Source of the DNA: Actinomyces oris
Lineage (GTDB): Bacteria > Actinomycetota > Actinomycetes > Actinomycetales > Actinomycetaceae
DNA length: 64,000 nucleotides
Reading direction: 5' to 3'
NCBI RefSeq assembly: GCF_006546825.1
Contig: NZ_VICC01000004.1
Span: 124,001-188,000 of the forward strand
The position numbers and the translations under genes were made by a program. The notes under the pieces are model-generated. The model had not been told where the DNA came from. It made no database searches and was given only the letters and a program-made list of their open reading frames with translations. The stretch's first letter is position 1. Each line of letters opens with the position of its first letter. Shown here in pieces: positions 41,267 through 50,917 of this stretch.

Positions 41267-42340
41267 GTGCTCCTGACCCGTCGCGGCGCCCTGGGCGCCC
41301 TGAGCGTGGCCACCCTGACCGCGCTGACCGCCTGCGGGCGCGACGCCGGCGCCGCCGACCCCAACGCCTCCAGCGACCTGGTGGGGGAGATCCGCGGCGC
41401 GGGCGCCACCTCCCAGTCCGACGCGCAGGACGCCTGGATGAACACCTTCATGGGTGCCAACCTGCGCGCCACCGTCGACTACGCCGGCGGCGGCTCCGGG
41501 GCCGGGCGCACCAAGCTCGTCGAGGGCGCCATCGACTTCGCCGGCACCGACACCCCCATGACCGCCGACGAGATCAGCCGGATCGGCGGCGCCGTCGAGC
41601 TGCCCCTTTACATCTCCCCGATCGCCGTGGCCTACAACCTGCCCGGCTTCACCGGCGAGTCCCACGTCAACATGACCGGCGAGGTCCTCGCCAAGGTCCT
41701 CTCCGGGGCCATCACCCGCTGGAACGATCCCGCCCTGGCCGCCCTCAACCCCGGCGCCGCCCTGCCCGACCTGCGGATCATCGTCGTGGGCCGCTCCGAC
41801 GACTCCGGCACCACTAAGGCCCTGACCACCTACCTGGCCACCGTCGCCCCCAAGGCCTGGCCCCACGAGCCCGAGGAGACCTGGCCGCTGCGCGGCGGCC
41901 AGTCCGGTGACGGCACCGCCGGCATGATCCAGACCGTTTCCGCGGCCACCGGCACCATCGGCTACGCCGACGCCTCCAAGGTCCCCGCCACCCTGGGCAC
42001 CGTCGCTGTCGGCTCCAACGGGGCCTACGTGCCCGTCTCCGCTAAGGCCGCGGCCGCCGCCCTCGACGCCGCCACCCTGGGCTCCGAGGCCGACGAGACC
42101 CGCCTGCTCTACCAGCCCAGCCACGACGCCGAGGGCGCCTACCCCATCGTCCTGGTCTCCTACCTCGCCGCCCGCCTGCGCTATGACGACGCCCGGATCG
42201 CCGCCGTCGTCAAGGCCTACCTGCGCTTCGCCGCCTCCACCCGGGGGCAGGACGCCTCCACCAAGGCCACCGGCTGCGCCCCCATCACCCGCGAGATGCG
42301 CGAGAAGATCAACGCCGCCATCGAGAAGATCGCCGCCTGA
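41267..42340 (+). CDS. pstS: Phosphate ABC transporter substrate-binding lipoprotein
   Basis: 357 residues from a GTG with GAGGAG 6 bases upstream. Twin-Arg-like start (LLTRRGALGALSVATL) and lipobox LTAC with Cys23. Binds phosphate outside the membrane: RGAGATSQSDAQDAWM, VDYAGGGSGAGRTKLVEGAI, FAGTDTPM and VVGRSDDSGTTKALTTYL are the standard PstS phosphate-contact blocks. First gene of pstSCAB. Confidence 0.94.
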   Translation: MLLTRRGALGALSVATLTALTACGRDAGAADPNASSDLVGEIRGAGATSQSDAQDAWMNTFMGANLRATVDYAGGGSGAGRTKLVEGAIDFAGTDTPMTADEISRIGGAVELPLYISPIAVAYNLPGFTGESHVNMTGEVLAKVLSGAITRWNDPALAALNPGAALPDLRIIVVGRSDDSGTTKALTTYLATVAPKAWPHEPEETWPLRGGQSGDGTAGMIQTVSAATGTIGYADASKVPATLGTVAVGSNGAYVPVSAKAAAAALDAATLGSEADETRLLYQPSHDAEGAYPIVLVSYLAARLRYDDARIAAVVKAYLRFAASTRGQDASTKATGCAPITREMREKINAAIEKIAA

Positions 42341-42434
42341 GGCCGCCCGGCGGCCCGACGCCGCACCGAACCACATGACCAGCCAGCACCCGCCCGCCCA
42401 GCCGCCGCCCCAGACACCCCGAGGAGGGTCAGCC

Positions 42435-43451
42435 GTGGCCAGCACCACCGCACCGCCGTCGTCGCCGCCCCCAGCGGGCACCGCGACCGCCTCCAGCAGC
42501 GCTGACGACGCCATCATCCAGCCCGGCAAGGCCCCCGGGCAGACCGGCAACCGGATCTTCACCGGCCTGTCCTTCGGCGCCGGCACCTTCATCATGGTGG
42601 TGCTCGCCCTCGTGGCCGCCTTCCTCATCCGGGAGGCGCTGCCCGCCCTGACGGCCTCGCGCGAGACCCTGGAGTCGGTCTCCTTCATGCGCGACCGCAG
42701 CCTGTGGGGCTACGTGGCCCCGCTCGTCTTCGGCACGCTGCTGTCCTCGACCATCGCCCTGGGCGTCGCGGTGCCGCTGAGCATCGGGGTGGCCCTGTTC
42801 ATCTCCCACTTCGCCCCGCGCCGCCTGGCCCAGGCCCTGGGCTACATGGTGGACCTGCTGGCCGCGATCCCCTCTGTGGTCTTCGGCCTGTGGGGCTTCC
42901 TGTGGCTGGTGCCCCTGCTCGACCCCCTCAACACCTGGCTGAGCGAGCACCTCGGCTTCATCCCGCTGTTCGCCGACTACACGGCCCCGGCCAAGAACAT
43001 CACCACCGCCTCCCTGGTCCTGGCCGTCATGATCCTGCCGATCATCACCGCCACCATCCGCGAGATCTTCCTCCAGACGCCCACCCTCCAGGAGGAGGCC
43101 TCCCTGGCCCTGGGCGCCACCCGCTACGAGATGATCCGCCAGGCCGTCCTGCCCTTCGGCCGCTCCGGCATCATCTCCGCCTCCATGCTGGGGCTCGGGC
43201 GCGCCCTGGGGGAGACCATGGCCGTCCTCATGATCCTCTCGCCCGGGATGGGGCTGAACCTCCGTATCCTCCAGGCCGGCCAGCACCAGACCATCGCCGC
43301 CAACATCGCCTCGCAGTTCCGCGAGGCCTACGGATTGAGCGTCAACGTGCTCATCGCCACCGGCCTGGTCCTGTTCATCATCACCTTCGCGGTCAACTCC
43401 CTGGCGCGGTGGATCATCGCGCGCCGCTCCGAGTTCTCAGGAGCCAGCTGA
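42435..43451 (+). CDS. pstC: Phosphate ABC transporter permease PstC
   Basis: 338 residues from the GTG at 42435, chosen because GAGGAGGG lies 7 bases upstream; an ATG at 42375 would add 20 Pro/Gln-rich residues without such a signal. Six membrane helices, with the transporter loop EEASLALGATRYEMIRQAVLP (EAA motif) that touches PstB, and AAIPSVVFGLWGF typical of PstC. Follows pstS by 94 bases and ends one base before pstA. Confidence 0.92.
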   Translation: MASTTAPPSSPPPAGTATASSSADDAIIQPGKAPGQTGNRIFTGLSFGAGTFIMVVLALVAAFLIREALPALTASRETLESVSFMRDRSLWGYVAPLVFGTLLSSTIALGVAVPLSIGVALFISHFAPRRLAQALGYMVDLLAAIPSVVFGLWGFLWLVPLLDPLNTWLSEHLGFIPLFADYTAPAKNITTASLVLAVMILPIITATIREIFLQTPTLQEEASLALGATRYEMIRQAVLPFGRSGIISASMLGLGRALGETMAVLMILSPGMGLNLRILQAGQHQTIAANIASQFREAYGLSVNVLIATGLVLFIITFAVNSLARWIIARRSEFSGAS

Positions 43452-43452
43452 C

Positions 43453-44676
43453 ATGACGTCCACGAACACCCCCGAGCCCCCCGCCGACGCCGCTCCCGAC
43501 GGTGCGGCGTCCCGCCCCGCCCCGGCTGCTGCTGCCGGTGCAGCCGGCGAGACCGGTGCTCCCGCGCCCAAGTCCCTCAAGGCCGCGCTCGCGGCCGCCG
43601 AGGCCCCGGCCGCCCCCGTCGACCCGCTGGCCGACCCGCCCTCCATCGAGGGCGTGCCCCTGACCTCCTACCGCCTGCCCGACTGGTTCATCTGGGCGGC
43701 GCTGGGAGCCGCCTTCGTCGTCGTCGGCGGGATAGGTCTGCTGGCCGGGTGGAGCATCGCCGCCGTCGTCACCCTGACCGCCGTCGTGTGGGTGGTGGGC
43801 GCCACCGCCGTGTCCTGGGTGCGCGAGGGCGAGCGCTGGGGCCGCAACACGCTGGTGACCCTCCTCATCTACCTGTCCTTCGCCGTCGTCATGGTGCCGC
43901 TGGTCTCCCTGGTGTGGATGGTCCTGTCCGGCGGCTCGGCCCGCTTCGGCTACGACTTCCTGACCACGAACATGCGCGGCGCCGACGCCTCCAACGGCGG
44001 CTTCTACCACGGCATCGTCGGCACCCTCCAGATCACCGGGATCGCCACCCTCATCTCGGTGCCCCTGGGACTGTTCACCGCCGTCTTCCTCGTGGAGTAC
44101 AACGGCGGCTGGATCGCCCGGGTCATCACCTTCCTCGTCGACGTCATGACCGGCATCCCCTCGATCGTGGCCGGGCTGTTCGCCTATTCGATCTTCCTCA
44201 TCATGGCCGGTCCCCGCTACCAGGCCGGCATCATCGGGGCCGTCGCCTTAAGCGTCCTCATGACGCCGGTGGTCATCCGCGGCGTGGAGGAGATGCTCAA
44301 GCTCGTCCCCTCCCACCTGCGCGAGGCCTCCTACGCGCTGGGCGTGCCCAAGTGGCTCACCATCGTCAAGGTCGTGCTGCGCACCGCGGTGGCCGGCATC
44401 ACCACCTCTGTCATGATCGCCATCGCCCGCGTCATTGGCGAGACCGCCCCGCTGCTCATCACCGTGGGCCTGACGATCCGCACCAACACCAACCCGCTGG
44501 ACGGCTCCATGTCCACCCTGCCGGTGCTCGTCTACGACCAGTACTCCCGCGGGGAGGCCGCCGCCATGGAGCGGGCCTGGGCCGGGGCGCTGACCCTCAT
44601 CATCCTGGTCATGCTGCTCAACCTCGCGGCCCGCCTCATCTCCAAGTACTTCAGCCCCAAGGGCGGCCGGCGCTAG
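43453..44676 (+). CDS. pstA: Phosphate ABC transporter permease PstA
   Basis: 407 residues; longer than usual because of a roughly 70-residue Ala/Pro-rich cytoplasmic N-terminus and two extra hydrophobic segments (about 77-125) before the six-helix core. Core motifs: [17 protein letters not shown], the EAA loop [20 protein letters not shown] and [14 protein letters not shown]. Partner of PstC. Confidence 0.92.
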   Translation: MTSTNTPEPPADAAPDGAASRPAPAAAAGAAGETGAPAPKSLKAALAAAEAPAAPVDPLADPPSIEGVPLTSYRLPDWFIWAALGAAFVVVGGIGLLAGWSIAAVVTLTAVVWVVGATAVSWVREGERWGRNTLVTLLIYLSFAVVMVPLVSLVWMVLSGGSARFGYDFLTTNMRGADASNGGFYHGIVGTLQITGIATLISVPLGLFTAVFLVEYNGGWIARVITFLVDVMTGIPSIVAGLFAYSIFLIMAGPRYQAGIIGAVALSVLMTPVVIRGVEEMLKLVPSHLREASYALGVPKWLTIVKVVLRTAVAGITTSVMIAIARVIGETAPLLITVGLTIRTNTNPLDGSMSTLPVLVYDQYSRGEAAAMERAWAGALTLIILVMLLNLAARLISKYFSPKGGRR

Positions 44677-44765
44677 CCCGGTCGGAGCCACCGGGGCCAC
44701 CGCGCCCGCAGCGCCCCCAGCGACCCCAGAGCCCTCAGCAGTCCACCTCAGGTAAAGGAACCGAC

Positions 44766-45545
44766 GTGTCCAAGCGCATCGACGTCATCGGCGAGAACAT
44801 CTACTACGGCGACTTCCTGGCCGTGAAGGACGTCAACGTCGTCATCGAGCCCAAGTCCGTCACCGCCCTCATCGGCCCCTCCGGCTGCGGGAAGTCCACC
44901 TTCCTGCGCACCCTCAACCGCATGCACGAGACCATCCCCGGTGCCCGAGTCGAGGGCCAGGTCATCGTCGATGGCGTCAACCTCTACGGTCCCGGCGTCG
45001 ATGCCGTCCAGGTGCGCCGCGCCATCGGCATGGTCTTCCAGCGGCCCAACCCCTTCCCCACCATGTCCATCGCCGAGAACGTCCTGGCCGGCGTGCGCCT
45101 CAACAACCGCCGCATCAAGAAGTCCGATGCCGACGACCTGGTGGAGGCCTCCCTGCGCGGGGCCAACCTGTGGGACGAGGTCAAGGACCGTCTGGACCGG
45201 CCGGGCCTGGGCCTGTCCGGCGGCCAGCAGCAGCGCCTGTGCATCGCCCGCGCCATCGCGGTCAAACCCGCCGTCCTGCTCATGGACGAGCCCTGCTCCG
45301 CCCTGGACCCCATCTCCACGCTCGCCATCGAGGACCTCATCTCCGAGCTCAAGACGGACTACACAATCGTCATCGTCACCCACAACATGCAGCAGGCCTC
45401 GCGCGTGAGCGACATGACCGGCTTCTTCAACCTGGAGGCCACCGGTAAGCCGGGGCACCTCGTCGAGTACGACTCCACCGACAAGATCTTCTCCGCCCCC
45501 AGCCAGCAGGCCACCGAGGACTACATCTCCGGCCGCTTCGGCTGA
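44766..45545 (+). CDS. pstB: Phosphate ABC transporter ATPase
   Basis: 259 residues from a GTG with AAAGGAA 6 bases upstream. Walker [10 protein letters not shown], the PstB-specific [17 protein letters not shown] segment, signature [15 protein letters not shown], Walker [13 protein letters not shown] and H-loop VTHNMQQA. Powers phosphate import. Ends the operon; no phoU or PhoPR genes follow in this window. Confidence 0.95.
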   Translation: MSKRIDVIGENIYYGDFLAVKDVNVVIEPKSVTALIGPSGCGKSTFLRTLNRMHETIPGARVEGQVIVDGVNLYGPGVDAVQVRRAIGMVFQRPNPFPTMSIAENVLAGVRLNNRRIKKSDADDLVEASLRGANLWDEVKDRLDRPGLGLSGGQQQRLCIARAIAVKPAVLLMDEPCSALDPISTLAIEDLISELKTDYTIVIVTHNMQQASRVSDMTGFFNLEATGKPGHLVEYDSTDKIFSAPSQQATEDYISGRFG

Positions 45546-45560
45546 GGATCGAGGGGCCAG

Positions 45561-45696
45561 GTGTCACGAATGGCGACTTTTCAGGCCGCCCGAGGCCGGT
45601 CTGAGCGTCCCCTGATTCACGTCCCCGCAGGTCAGCGCATGACGCGTTGACTCAGGAGCTCCTACTGCGCAGGTAAAAGTCGCCCGGAGTGACACT
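45561..45696. repeat. 136-bp inverted-repeat element in the pstB-glnR gap
   Basis: Starts GTGTCACgaatgGCGACTTTT and ends with AAAAGTCGCccggaGTGACAC, giving about 21-base inverted ends whose inner 5 bases differ. It lies directly after pstB within a 443-base noncoding gap. The remaining 290 bases hold a further GTGACAC copy at 45710 and no gene I can support. Confidence 0.65.
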
Positions 45697-45988
45697 TCTG
45701 GGCGCCGTGCGTGACACGGCGGTGCGACACGAGGGGGAAACGGGCGACAGGCCGCTGGGGAGAGATGGGGACGTCGGGCCGGAGAGCGCCAGTCGGCGCG
45801 AATGCCGCTCGCGGCGGCTTGAGTTGGAGCCCGGGGCCCGTCACGGCCCGACGCCGCCCACGAGTGTACAGGCCCAGGCTCCGGGCCGCGGCGGTGTCCA
45901 CCCAGTGAATCTACCCTGCGGTCGGGCAGGCGTTTGCCCCTTGGCTGGGCCGGCCCGGGCCTTCTCAGGCTCCCCGGGGCCGGCGTGC

Positions 45989-46660
45989 TCAGGCGTCCTC
46001 GGGGGCGTCCAGGCGGTAGCCGACGTTGCGCACCGTGCCGATGAGGTTGTCGTGCTCGGTGCCCAGCTTGGCGCGCAGGCGACGGATGTGCACGTCCACC
46101 GTGCGCGAGCCGCCGATGTAGTCCTCGCCCCACACCTCGTGCAGGAGCGCGTCTCGGGTCAGGACCCGCCCCCGGTTGGCGGCCAGGAACTTCAGCAGCT
46201 CGAACTCCTTGTAGGTCAGGTCCAGGATCGTGCCGCGCAGTCGGGCCGTGTAGGCGGTGACGTCAATGACGAGGTCACCCACGTCGATGCGGTCGTCGTC
46301 GGTCTCGTCCACGACCGGGACGTGGGCGCGCAGCAGCCGCAGCCGGGCCGACAGCTCGGCGGGCTTGGCGCCGGCCATGACGAAGTCGGCGGCGCCCCAG
46401 TCGATCTGCACCGCGGCGGCGCCGCCCTCCTCCACGATGAGGATGATGGGCGGGCAGTCCATGGGGCCGGTGAAGAGCTGGCACAGGGCACGGGCACGGG
46501 TCAGGTCCCCGCGGGCGTCGATCATGACGACATCGGCGCTGTCCACCTCCGCGTAGGAGGAAGGCATCGGGGGGAGGCACTCCACCGGGGAGTCGAGGAA
46601 GGCAGTCGCCGGCAGGACATCAGTGGCGTCACTCTCACGAGTGAACATGATGATCCGCAT
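45989..46660 (-). CDS. glnR: GlnR-type OmpR-family response regulator
   Basis: 223 residues. AAGGAG lies before the ATG at 46660. The receiver half is atypical (RIIMFTRESDATDVLPATAF, DVVMIDARGDLTRARALCQL), the form of actinobacterial GlnR that works without a kinase partner. The C-terminal winged helix is standard: LDLTYKEFELLKFLAANRGR, VLTRDALLHEVWGEDYIGGS, RTVDVHIRRLRAKLG and VGYRLD. Expected to control nitrogen assimilation genes. Proximity to pst fits the known overlap of nitrogen and phosphate control. Confidence 0.85.
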   Translation of the reverse strand: MRIIMFTRESDATDVLPATAFLDSPVECLPPMPSSYAEVDSADVVMIDARGDLTRARALCQLFTGPMDCPPIILIVEEGGAAAVQIDWGAADFVMAGAKPAELSARLRLLRAHVPVVDETDDDRIDVGDLVIDVTAYTARLRGTILDLTYKEFELLKFLAANRGRVLTRDALLHEVWGEDYIGGSRTVDVHIRRLRAKLGTEHDNLIGTVRNVGYRLDAPEDA

Positions 46661-46867
46661 GGCTGCTCCTTCCGTGGCTTGCGACCAGGAACCGCCGGCG
46701 CAGTCGAGCTGAGCAGCGGCGATACTGTTGGGACAAGTCAACCACACCTGGTCGCAGGCGGAATCTCCTGGGGCAACGACTGTCCGGATAGTGACCGTCC
46801 GCGAGGAGTGCGGGGCGGGGCCGCAGTGAGGTCGCAGTGGGCCCTGCGGCCGCCCGGGTGTGGGACG

Positions 46868-48004
46868 ATGCGTGCTGTGACTACCCACCACCGACGAGCC
46901 CAACCGGCCGCGCGCACCCGCAGAGCCTCCCGCGGCTCGCGCCATGACTCCCATGCCGCAGCCGTTCCGACGGCCGCCGGTGGCGCGTCGGACTGGGCCA
47001 GCGTCATCGGCGCGGGCGACTCCCACGCCTCGGCCGGGCCCACCGGGTCGGAGGCAGCCGCGGCCTTGGCCGGCTCGGGTGCCGTTGATGAGCCGGCCGG
47101 CTCCTCCGCCGCTCCAGAGGCGGCCCGCTCGGCGGACTCAGGTGACACTGCCGACCTCGCCGAGGACCTGGGCTACGCCACCCGTCGCGCCTCCAACCGC
47201 CCCAAGGAGCCGGGCCTGGTGGACCCGGCCTGGACCCGGCTCGCCTTCGCGGGCGTGGTGCCGCTGCTGCTGGCGGTCGGCTCAGTGCTGCCCGGCTGGG
47301 TGAGGCTGGCCCTCGTGGCCGTCCTGGTGCCGGCCGCCGCACAGGGGTGGCCCGCGCTCGTGCGCGCCCGGCACGACCTGGGCGGCACGATCGTCATGAC
47401 GATCAGCGGACTGTCGGCCGCCGTCAGCGTCTACCTCCTCGACGACATGGGGGTGGCCGGCCTGGTCATGGCCTTCTCGATCCTGCTGGCCTTCGTCGGC
47501 CAGATGCTGCGCCGCGACGGCCGGCACAACCTGGTCGAGGACCTGTCCTCAACGGTGGCCGGCTGCCTCGTGGCGGTCTCCGGCTCGGCCTGGTGCGCCC
47601 TGGAACCGGGACTGGCCGACCCGGCCATCGTCGTGCCCACCTGCCTGGCGCTGTTCGTCGGCGCCGTCCTGACCGTCCTCAACGTGCGCGCCCGGATGTT
47701 GGAGGCCCTCACCGTCACGGTGCCGGCCCTGTTCGCCGGGGCTGCCGGCTACGTGCTGGCCTCGGCCGGCTTCTTCGGGTTGTCCCACATCAGTGCGACC
47801 GCGGCCCTGCAGAGCGCCGTGGCCTGCGTGGCCGTCGGCTTCGTGGCGGGGGTTCTCATGGCCTCGGGCAACCGCGTCCTGTGGACCCACCGGTGGGTGC
47901 CCGGTGGGCGGGCGGCGGTGGCCTCGGCGCTCGTGCCGATCCTGTCGGTCGGCGTACCGGTCTACGCCATCGCCCGCCTCCTGGGCGGCTTCATCGCCGG
48001 CTGA
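46868..48004 (+). CDS. Multi-TM membrane protein, divergent from glnR
   Basis: 378 residues. A roughly 110-residue Ser/Ala/Gly-rich disordered N-terminus precedes about eight hydrophobic helices (for example LAFAGVVPLLLAVGSVLPGW, VAGLVMAFSILLAFVGQML, AVASALVPILSVGVPVYAIA). No transporter motif seen; I do not recognise the family. GGGA just before the ATG; a GTG three codons on is possible. Shares a 207-base gap with glnR. Confidence 0.72.
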   Translation: MRAVTTHHRRAQPAARTRRASRGSRHDSHAAAVPTAAGGASDWASVIGAGDSHASAGPTGSEAAAALAGSGAVDEPAGSSAAPEAARSADSGDTADLAEDLGYATRRASNRPKEPGLVDPAWTRLAFAGVVPLLLAVGSVLPGWVRLALVAVLVPAAAQGWPALVRARHDLGGTIVMTISGLSAAVSVYLLDDMGVAGLVMAFSILLAFVGQMLRRDGRHNLVEDLSSTVAGCLVAVSGSAWCALEPGLADPAIVVPTCLALFVGAVLTVLNVRARMLEALTVTVPALFAGAAGYVLASAGFFGLSHISATAALQSAVACVAVGFVAGVLMASGNRVLWTHRWVPGGRAAVASALVPILSVGVPVYAIARLLGGFIAG

Positions 48005-48058
48005 GGGCGGCCGACCGGCCCCGCGAGGCCCCGAGAACGCCGTGTCACGGCGGCCGGA

Positions 48059-48178
48059 TGTCCAAATCGGATACAAAGAGACTCCGAGGCCCAGCGGTCA
48101 CGCGAAGGAGGCGCAGAATCATGCGGTTTCGTCTGGCGCACTCAGTGCTCCTCACCGCCTTTGTGTCCGATTTGGACA
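48059..48178. repeat. 120-bp inverted-repeat element, copy 2 (opposite orientation)
   Basis: Same length and ends as copy 1 at 36,479. Its core reads GAATCATGCGGTT, the reverse complement of the core in copy 1. The right end contains a perfect GTGTCC-GATTT-GGACAC palindrome. It occupies most of the 302-base gap between the membrane protein and the nitrobindin-like gene; the rest of the gap shows nothing. Confidence 0.85.
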
Positions 48179-48306
48179 CGACAGTGCCGATCCTGCCCGG
48201 ATCTGCGGCTCCAGATCGCCCCGGAGGCTCAGGGGCCGGCGGATCCGCGCGGTCGGGACGGGCCGGCGCGCGTGATGCGGCCCGGGGGACGTCGTAGGCT
48301 GCGGGC

Positions 48307-49056
48307 ATGGCATTCACGCTTCCTGACGACCTGGCACCCGAGCTCTACCCGCTGGCCTGGCTGGCCGGCACCTGGCGCGGCTACGGCATCCTCACCTACG
48401 GCGAGACCGTGCCCGAGCAGGCCGTCTACCAGGAGATGACCTTCGACCACGACGGCGGCCCCTACCTGCGCCAGACCACCACCATCTGGACGGTCGACGC
48501 CACCCGCTCCAAGAACCTCGATTTCGAGATGCCGGGCCTCCAGGGCGCCTCCCTCCTGGCCCCCGCCCAGATCTGGTCCACCGAGACCACCTACTGGCGG
48601 CCCGTCGGCCAGGAGCAGCCCGACGGCGCCGAGACCACTGAGCCCGCCGAGGACGACGCCGACACCAAGGGCTCCGGCGGGCCGCTCGTCCCCGTCACTC
48701 AGCTCGAGCTCGTCTCGGCCGACCCCGCCGGCCACGTCGCCGTCTGGGAGGGCTGGATCCAGGGGCCGCGCGCCCAGGTCGGCACCCAGGCCGTGGGCCG
48801 GGCCCGGACCGCTGTCCCCGTGGAGGAGATGACCCGCATGTTCGGGCTCGTGGGCGGCGACCTCATGTGGACCCAGGACATGGCCGCCTTCGGCCAGAGC
48901 GAGGTGACCACTTACGCCTCCGGCCGCCTCGGCCGCGTCGACGACTTAGATGACCCCGCCGCCCAGCCTGGCTCCGCCCTCGACCCGGCTGAGCCGGAGG
49001 GCGAGTCCTCCACCTCCTCCTCTCCCGCCTCCGACGACGCCGAGCCGACCGCCTGA
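48307..49056 (+). CDS. Nitrobindin-like heme-binding family protein (FABP fold)
   Basis: 249 residues. N-terminal LAWLAGTWRGYGILTYG carries the GxWxGxG motif of nitrobindins, beta-barrel heme proteins that act on peroxynitrite. Following strands (YQEMTFDHDGGPYLRQTT, VAVWEGWIQGPRAQVG) fit the barrel. Odd points: an acidic insertion (about 100-125), a disordered 40-residue tail, and the usual C-terminal heme-ligand histidine region reads TTYASGRLGRV, with Tyr where His is expected. Stop overlaps the ygfZ start. Confidence 0.8.
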   Translation: MAFTLPDDLAPELYPLAWLAGTWRGYGILTYGETVPEQAVYQEMTFDHDGGPYLRQTTTIWTVDATRSKNLDFEMPGLQGASLLAPAQIWSTETTYWRPVGQEQPDGAETTEPAEDDADTKGSGGPLVPVTQLELVSADPAGHVAVWEGWIQGPRAQVGTQAVGRARTAVPVEEMTRMFGLVGGDLMWTQDMAAFGQSEVTTYASGRLGRVDDLDDPAAQPGSALDPAEPEGESSTSSSPASDDAEPTA

Positions 49057-50300
49057 TGCGCACCTCCCCACTGCTGAACCGCCCCGGCGCCGTCGCCTCC
49101 GCACCTGACGACCCCGACCAGGCCGTCCCGGCCCACCTCGGCGACCCCGGCCGCGAGCAGGCCGCCCTGGCCGAGGGGCGCGCGGTCTGCGCCCTGGCGC
49201 GCGACGTCGTCACCGTCGCCGGGCCGGACCGCCTGAGCTGGCTGACCACGCTGTCCAGCCAGGTGCTCACCGGCCTGGAACCCGGTGACGGCGGCGCGGA
49301 GACGCTGCTCCTCGACGCCCAGGGCCACATCACCCACGCGCTCGCGGCCCTCGACGACGGTCACACGCTCTGGCTCGTCACGGAAGCCGGCAGTGGCGAG
49401 GCGCTGGCGACCTTCCTGGACTCCATGCGCTTCATGCTGCGCGTCGAGGTGACTGAGCGCCCCGACGTCATGGTGCTGGGCGCCCTGGGGGAGGGCCTCG
49501 AGGCCCTGGCCGAGGCGGCGCGCGACACCGTGCCGGACGCCCTCGATTCACCTGAGGTGCAGGCCGACGCCGCCCCGACCGCCGTCGAGCCTCAGGGCTC
49601 ACTCATCGGACTGTGGCGCGACCCGTGGCCGGGCGTCGTCGAAGGCGGCACGAGCTACGACGTCGGAGCGGACCGGCCCCATCCCGGCGAGACCTACCGG
49701 GGCGGTTTTGTCCTCGTGCCCGCACAGAGCGTGAATGCTGTGGTGAGTACCTTCCTCGCCGCCGGGGAGGGGCGACGCCTGGCCGGAGCCCTGGCCTGGG
49801 AGGCGCTGCGCATTGAGGCGGGCCGCCCCCGCTGGGCCCGCGAGGCTGACGCCCGCGCGATCCCGCACGAGCTGGACTGGCTGCGCACGGCCGTGCACCT
49901 GACGAAGGGCTGCTACCCGGGCCAGGAGACGATCGCGCGCACCCTCAACCTGGGCCGGCCTCCGCGCCGCCTCACCGTGCTCCAGCTCGACGGCCTCGTC
50001 GGCGACCTGCCCCAGCCGGGGGCGAGCGTGCGCATGGGGGAGCGGGCCGTGGGCGCCGTGACCTCCGTGGCGCGCCACCACGAGCTTGGCCCCATCGCCC
50101 TGGCCCTGCTGCGCCGCGCCGTGCCCGCGGGCGAGCAGCTGACCGTGGAGATCACCGAGGTCGATGAGGCCACCGGTGAAACCGTCCCCGTCGGGAGGGT
50201 CGACGCCGCCCAGGAGGTGCTGGTCTCCCCCGAGGGGCGCGCCCAGGCCAGTCCGGCCGAGCGTCCCGGCGCCGAGCTGCGCAAGGGCCTGCGACTCTGA
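49056..50300 (+). CDS. ygfZ: YgfZ/GcvT-like folate-binding protein
   Basis: 414 residues. Supports repair or assembly of iron-sulfur enzymes with a folate cofactor. The family signature KGCYPGQETIART is intact, including its cysteine, and LSWLTTLSSQVLTGL plus HELDWLRTAVHLTKG match. ATG overlaps the upstream stop (TGATG), so the pair is translationally coupled. No RBS of its own. Confidence 0.9.
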   Translation: MRTSPLLNRPGAVASAPDDPDQAVPAHLGDPGREQAALAEGRAVCALARDVVTVAGPDRLSWLTTLSSQVLTGLEPGDGGAETLLLDAQGHITHALAALDDGHTLWLVTEAGSGEALATFLDSMRFMLRVEVTERPDVMVLGALGEGLEALAEAARDTVPDALDSPEVQADAAPTAVEPQGSLIGLWRDPWPGVVEGGTSYDVGADRPHPGETYRGGFVLVPAQSVNAVVSTFLAAGEGRRLAGALAWEALRIEAGRPRWAREADARAIPHELDWLRTAVHLTKGCYPGQETIARTLNLGRPPRRLTVLQLDGLVGDLPQPGASVRMGERAVGAVTSVARHHELGPIALALLRRAVPAGEQLTVEITEVDEATGETVPVGRVDAAQEVLVSPEGRAQASPAERPGAELRKGLRL

Positions 50301-50527
50301 GCCGTCCGCGCCCGACTGGTTCCTGATGCCCCGAGCCTGGCTGCTCTGGGACCTGAGCCCGACGTCTACTCGGTGACGGTCCGGGCTGCTGTCACCCGCT
50401 GTGGCCAGTCTCTGGCGGCCCGTGGCTGATGGAACGACTGCCGGCCGCCGTGTGAGGCCACCACTTTTCTCGCTGGGCGTGGCCGCCTCTCTGGGATCGG
50501 TGACCGGCGACCGGTAACCTGGGGCGC

Positions 50528-50917
50528 GTGAGCGTCCTTTATGCGGTGTCATTCTTTCTCTCCGAGGCGGTCAGGTGGAGCTGGATCGCCGCCCAGGCCG
50601 TCTCCTTCGTCATGGGGGTCTGGGCGCTGATCGACTCCCTGATGCGGCCCGCGGAGCACTACGCGGCGGCCGGCAAGAACACCAAGCGATTCTGGAACGT
50701 GGTCAACGCGGTCGGCACGGCGGTGGTCGGCCTGCTCGGGGCAGCCTCGATGTTCGGTCTGCTGGGCGTCGTGGCCAGCGCCGTCTACCTGGTGGACGTG
50801 CGTCCCGCCTTGCAGGCACTGGCGCCGGTGCGGGTGCGCTCCTCGATCCGCATCCCGGGGCGGGCCTCGCAGCGTCGGCCGGGGCGCGATGGGCGCGGCT
50901 GGAGCGCTGGTCGCTGA
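50528..50917 (+). CDS. DUF2516-like membrane protein
   Basis: 129 residues from a GTG. Two to three membrane helices: [21 protein letters not shown] and [20 protein letters not shown], with [14 protein letters not shown] between, as in DUF2516 proteins of actinobacteria. Basic C-terminal tail. Stop overlaps the dtd start, and this neighbour pair recurs in relatives (from memory of the family). 227 noncoding bases precede it with nothing recognisable. Confidence 0.65.
   Translation: MSVLYAVSFFLSEAVRWSWIAAQAVSFVMGVWALIDSLMRPAEHYAAAGKNTKRFWNVVNAVGTAVVGLLGAASMFGLLGVVASAVYLVDVRPALQALAPVRVRSSIRIPGRASQRRPGRDGRGWSAGR

Noticed and set aside
43749-45545. 598-codon frame spanning pstA and pstB
   Set aside because: Only its end is real: the pstB reading frame from the GTG at 44766. 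The front is an out-of-frame reading of pstA.
45689-46867. Long upstream extension of the membrane protein at 46868
   Set aside because: It runs antisense through glnR with shadow-type composition; the local start at 46868 is far more credible.
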